From Adenanthera pavonina (Eukaryota; Streptophyta; Magnoliopsida; Fabales; Fabaceae), in the NCBI GenBank assembly GCA_026686845.1, contig JAIVEN010000021.1:20912001-20976000 (forward strand): a stretch of DNA of 64,000 nucleotides, read 5' to 3'. Below are positions 61,301 to 64,000 of the stretch, piece by piece. The notes below the pieces were generated by a model. The model saw only the letters and a list, made by a program, of their open reading frames with translations, had not been told where the DNA came from and searched no databases. The position numbers were made by a program, and so were the translations under genes. The number at the start of each line of letters is the position of its first letter. The first letter of the stretch is position 1.

Positions 61301-63029
61301 CTAGATGAGGCGGCAATGCACTCCACGAACAATGTAGTCATCAATCAATCATCATCATCATCATCAAATCATCAATCATCATCTATATCAATCAATCATT
61401 ATCATTATTCATTATAACATATAAAGCGAGATTCCCTATCCATGTTTATTGATAAATTTTTTATTCAAATTTCACTTATTAATAATATAAAATTTATAAT
61501 ATAATATTATATTTTATTAAATTAATTTAAATTATATTTTATTATATCTTATTATATTATAAATTATATATTATTAACCGACCTATGAATTGAATAAGGT
61601 TAATATTATTGATATTATATGCTTAATTCGGTAGCCATAAGATCAAACCTGTCTATTACAACAGACTATTAAAAAAGCTTTAGCTTGGATCATAAGTTAC
61701 CTAAAAATGGTCTCACCTGTTACTACTCGTAGGCATAACAAACGGCTGCAACACTAGCTCAACTAAGTAGCTTCCTCTAACTTTGCAACAAGACAATGAA
61801 TGAAAAATGGGTATTTAAAAGATCAGCACATTAAAAACTCACAACAATCAGCAAGAAAGATGAACGGAGGAGACGAGGGATGAACGAACCTCCCCCAAGT
61901 GATGGCTTAGTGCCTGTTTAGTTCTTATTTTTTAAAACGTAACTGTATTTACTAAATATTATTTTCTCCTTTTTCATCCAAACAGCTATCCAGTAACCTT
62001 CTCTATTTTTATCCAAACTTTATTTTTGTAAATTGTGATTATTTTAAAAGTATTTTTATAAAAAGACAAACTAAATGAACACTTAAATGATGAAACTGAA
62101 TGATGAGTGTTCTGCTGATGAAAGGAAGGAGGAAAGAAACGAACGTCGACTGGTTTTTGTATGAAATCGGTTTGAAAGAAGGGAAGAAGGCGGTAGCTTT
62201 TGAACGTGGGAGGAGAGAAACAACGGCACAACCGACCATGTTGAAGGAAAAAGACTATATATATGAACCACTCGTAGCCTGAAACTTCGGCAGAATCCAC
62301 CTTTGGGTTTCTACTGGGCTTTTTTGATTGTTAGTACTAACTAGTTAGTTCAATTAGTGACTTATTTTTTGTTAAATAAAAATTTAGAATTGAAAAAAAT
62401 CTAAATACATTTTTCAACATTCAATAAGATTCATATGTATATCTATATGTGTATATTATTTTGATATAAACTATAATTATATTGAAATAAATAAATATAT
62501 ATTATATGAGTCAAACGGGTCAATTCACAAAATTAAGTGAATCGGTGCATTTATCTAATGGATTAAACTAGTTGTATAATAACATTAAATTTATTTATTT
62601 TTTTCAACTGAAGTATGAATCCAACATACTACATTAGTGAGTTGAATGAGGTGGCTCAAGGTGGCCATTGAAAAAAGGGGCGGCTCAACAAGCTGAACTT
62701 TCTTTTTTTTTTCCATAAACTAGACTAGACTAAACTTGTTTTAATGGCTACGTAGAGAAGGGAAACAAAAGAAAGATGGAAGCTCATTAACTAAATTTTT
62801 AACTAAATTTTATTGATTTCTTTCGTAGTCTTTATCATGTTAATTCATTTCTTGAGTTTATATATATATATAATATTACTGAATTCAACTATTACTTTCA
62901 TTTACATATTCTTCGGCCATGTCATGTACACTGCATATATTATTTATTTATGCTTAGGACATAAAGAAATATTTCTTTTTTTTAAAAAAAAAAAAAGGTT
63001 TTCTTATCTCTTCCTTTTTCTTTAACTTA
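61301..63029. other. AT-rich intergenic DNA with simple repeats
   Basis: 61,336-61,410 is an ATC/ATCA microsatellite. 61,440-61,600 is very AT-rich. 61,980-62,300 has open - strand frames (up to 104 codons) that look like leader or chance sequence and match no family I know. 62,310-63,029 holds T and A runs. No gene is supported. Confidence 0.5.
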
Positions 63030-63990
63030 TCAAAAAAAATTGAGGGTAAATTCTCAAGAAAAGCATCAACACATTCCCATTTCACCAATGGATCAGAACA
63101 GCTTGCTGCAAATTTAGCCTATGCGTCAACACAGAAATTTGCGTCACAAAGAACATGACCGATTTCAAACTATGTGATTCTGAAAAAGAGCAGCCTTGTA
63201 TCATGAACAAAGAGATTCAAGGAGATTATTAGACTAGTCAGCATGCTTGATCATGTGTAACGTCCAAATGCGATCTGACGCCACATTTACATGCTTATTC
63301 AGTGTGTTTGATTATTAACAAAACTTGTTTAATAGCCATTAACTTCGCCTGCATATTAGTAGTTAAGTCGGGAAGCCCAGAGAAAAAAAAAATAGGAGAA
63401 AACTAAGATGTGTAGGTGCATTCTCAGCTCTCAAGCTTTGTTTGGAATGAGGTTAAAATATGAGTAAAATAATACTAGAGAAAAATGCGAGACCTAAACG
63501 AAAGAGTATTTAGATTCTATTTTATTTCCTTCTCGAATTTTCTTCTCTATCTTGTTATCCTCTCATCTAAACGGTAAGTTAAGTTCTGCTTTTCTAGAAA
63601 AAATTGAGATTCTATAACGTTAGTTGATGAGACTATCGCCAGCTAACATGAGTCACAATGTATAATTATCAAGAATATAAATTTAACCATTGCCAGTTTA
63701 ATATTTTTCTCAAGCCGCTGGGGGGAGGGGGTGAACCAAATCAAGAATCAGTAACAAAAACTAGGGAGAAGCGCATCAAGTAGTTTGATCAAGAAGAGGG
63801 AAAAAGCAAATATGATTTGAGAATCTAATGACCACATGCTTGAAAAGACATTGAATCACTGTCTTTCCCCATCCTATTGGGGGAATTTTGAAGGACATAA
63901 CATCTCTGTATCTTTTAGCAACGAAAGGCAACAAGAGCAACTGGATAATATTTACTCCCTCACCCTCACCCCTCTCAACATGGCCCAATT
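63030..63990 (-). pseudogene. LINE RNase H remnant, antisense
   Basis: On the - strand, FKIPPIGWGK (about 63,900) resembles the start of a plant LINE RNase H (usual PP.GW.K.N.DG). GLPDLTTNMQAKLMAIKQVL (63,377-63,318) covers the QAE/A-helix region. VLCDANFCVDA, a stop, then AKFAASCSDPLVKWE (about 63,160-63,080) is the C-terminal signature. Stops are frequent. The middle (63,430-63,780) has no homology I can see and may hold a further insertion. Confidence 0.65.
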
Positions 63991-64000
63991 CTTTTCACTT

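Noticed and set aside
61986..62300. 104-codon - strand frame
   Set aside because: No recognisable motif and overlapping open frames on both strands; could be a leader of an unseen gene but cannot be supported.

Overview
The window is nuclear DNA of a plant, most likely an AT-rich eudicot. It has spliced genes with GT..AG introns, a plant-type CYP72-clan P450, a 10-coding-exon RNA polymerase III subunit gene, plant L1 LINEs carrying an RNase H domain, Ty1/copia and Ty3/gypsy LTR elements, and an Au-like SINE. The species cannot be named from the sequence alone. Nothing bacterial, and no CRISPR array, is present. Transposable elements make up most of the first 52 kb; the two host gene loci lie at 54-61.3 kb.

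Layout. 1-2,300: non-coding AT-rich DNA with a 161-bp tandem duplication and a cluster of short hairpins. 2,330-5,950: decayed + strand copia remnant. 6,064-26,821: one decayed L1-type LINE, blown apart by two nested insertions. Insertion 1 (7,885-15,026, TSD AATAA) and insertion 2 (17,503-25,154, TSD ATTTT) belong to the same TGTAACA...TGTTACA family in opposite orientation and look like very long solo LTRs of Ty3/gypsy (Tekay/Del-like). They in turn host solo LTRs of a copia family: one in insertion 1, three in insertion 2, one of them inside another. 26,836-34,197: AT-rich intergenic DNA with microsatellites and an unrecognised decayed coding-like stretch. 34,198-35,798: a further copia solo LTR (TSD AGAAT) inside a degenerate AT-rich minisatellite that continues to 37,215. 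38,163-49,882: a structurally complete but coding-dead copia element on the - strand (TSD TCTTC, tRNA-iMet primer site, polypurine tract, gag-PR-INT-RT-RH and an extra 3' ORF, SIRE/Maximus-like), itself inserted in what looks like a Ty3/gypsy LTR. 49,920-53,990: MITE-like and retroelement debris, then nothing recognisable.

Host genes. 53,991-56,161 (+) is a five-exon CYP72-clan cytochrome P450 broken by a 1-nt frameshift in exon 3 and a deletion of about 22 nt that removes the I-helix oxygen-binding motif, so it is a pseudogene. 670 bp away and convergent, 56,832-59,530 (-) is an apparently intact RNA polymerase III subunit RPC4 gene (293 aa, 10 coding exons, probable 5'UTR intron) with a SINE (20-bp perfect TSD) in its last intron. 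61,300-64,000 is AT-rich DNA ending in an antisense LINE RNase H remnant.

The most unusual signal is in the copia LTRs. All share the same outer blocks (TATA box and leader region at one end, integration terminus at the other), but the U3 region in between is an array of one short palindrome repeated more than a dozen times. In one subfamily the unit is GGTTATGCGGATAACC-like; in the other it is AAATTCGAATTT/GACGAATTT-like. The complete element also carries the first palindrome family internally, between RNase H and its extra ORF.
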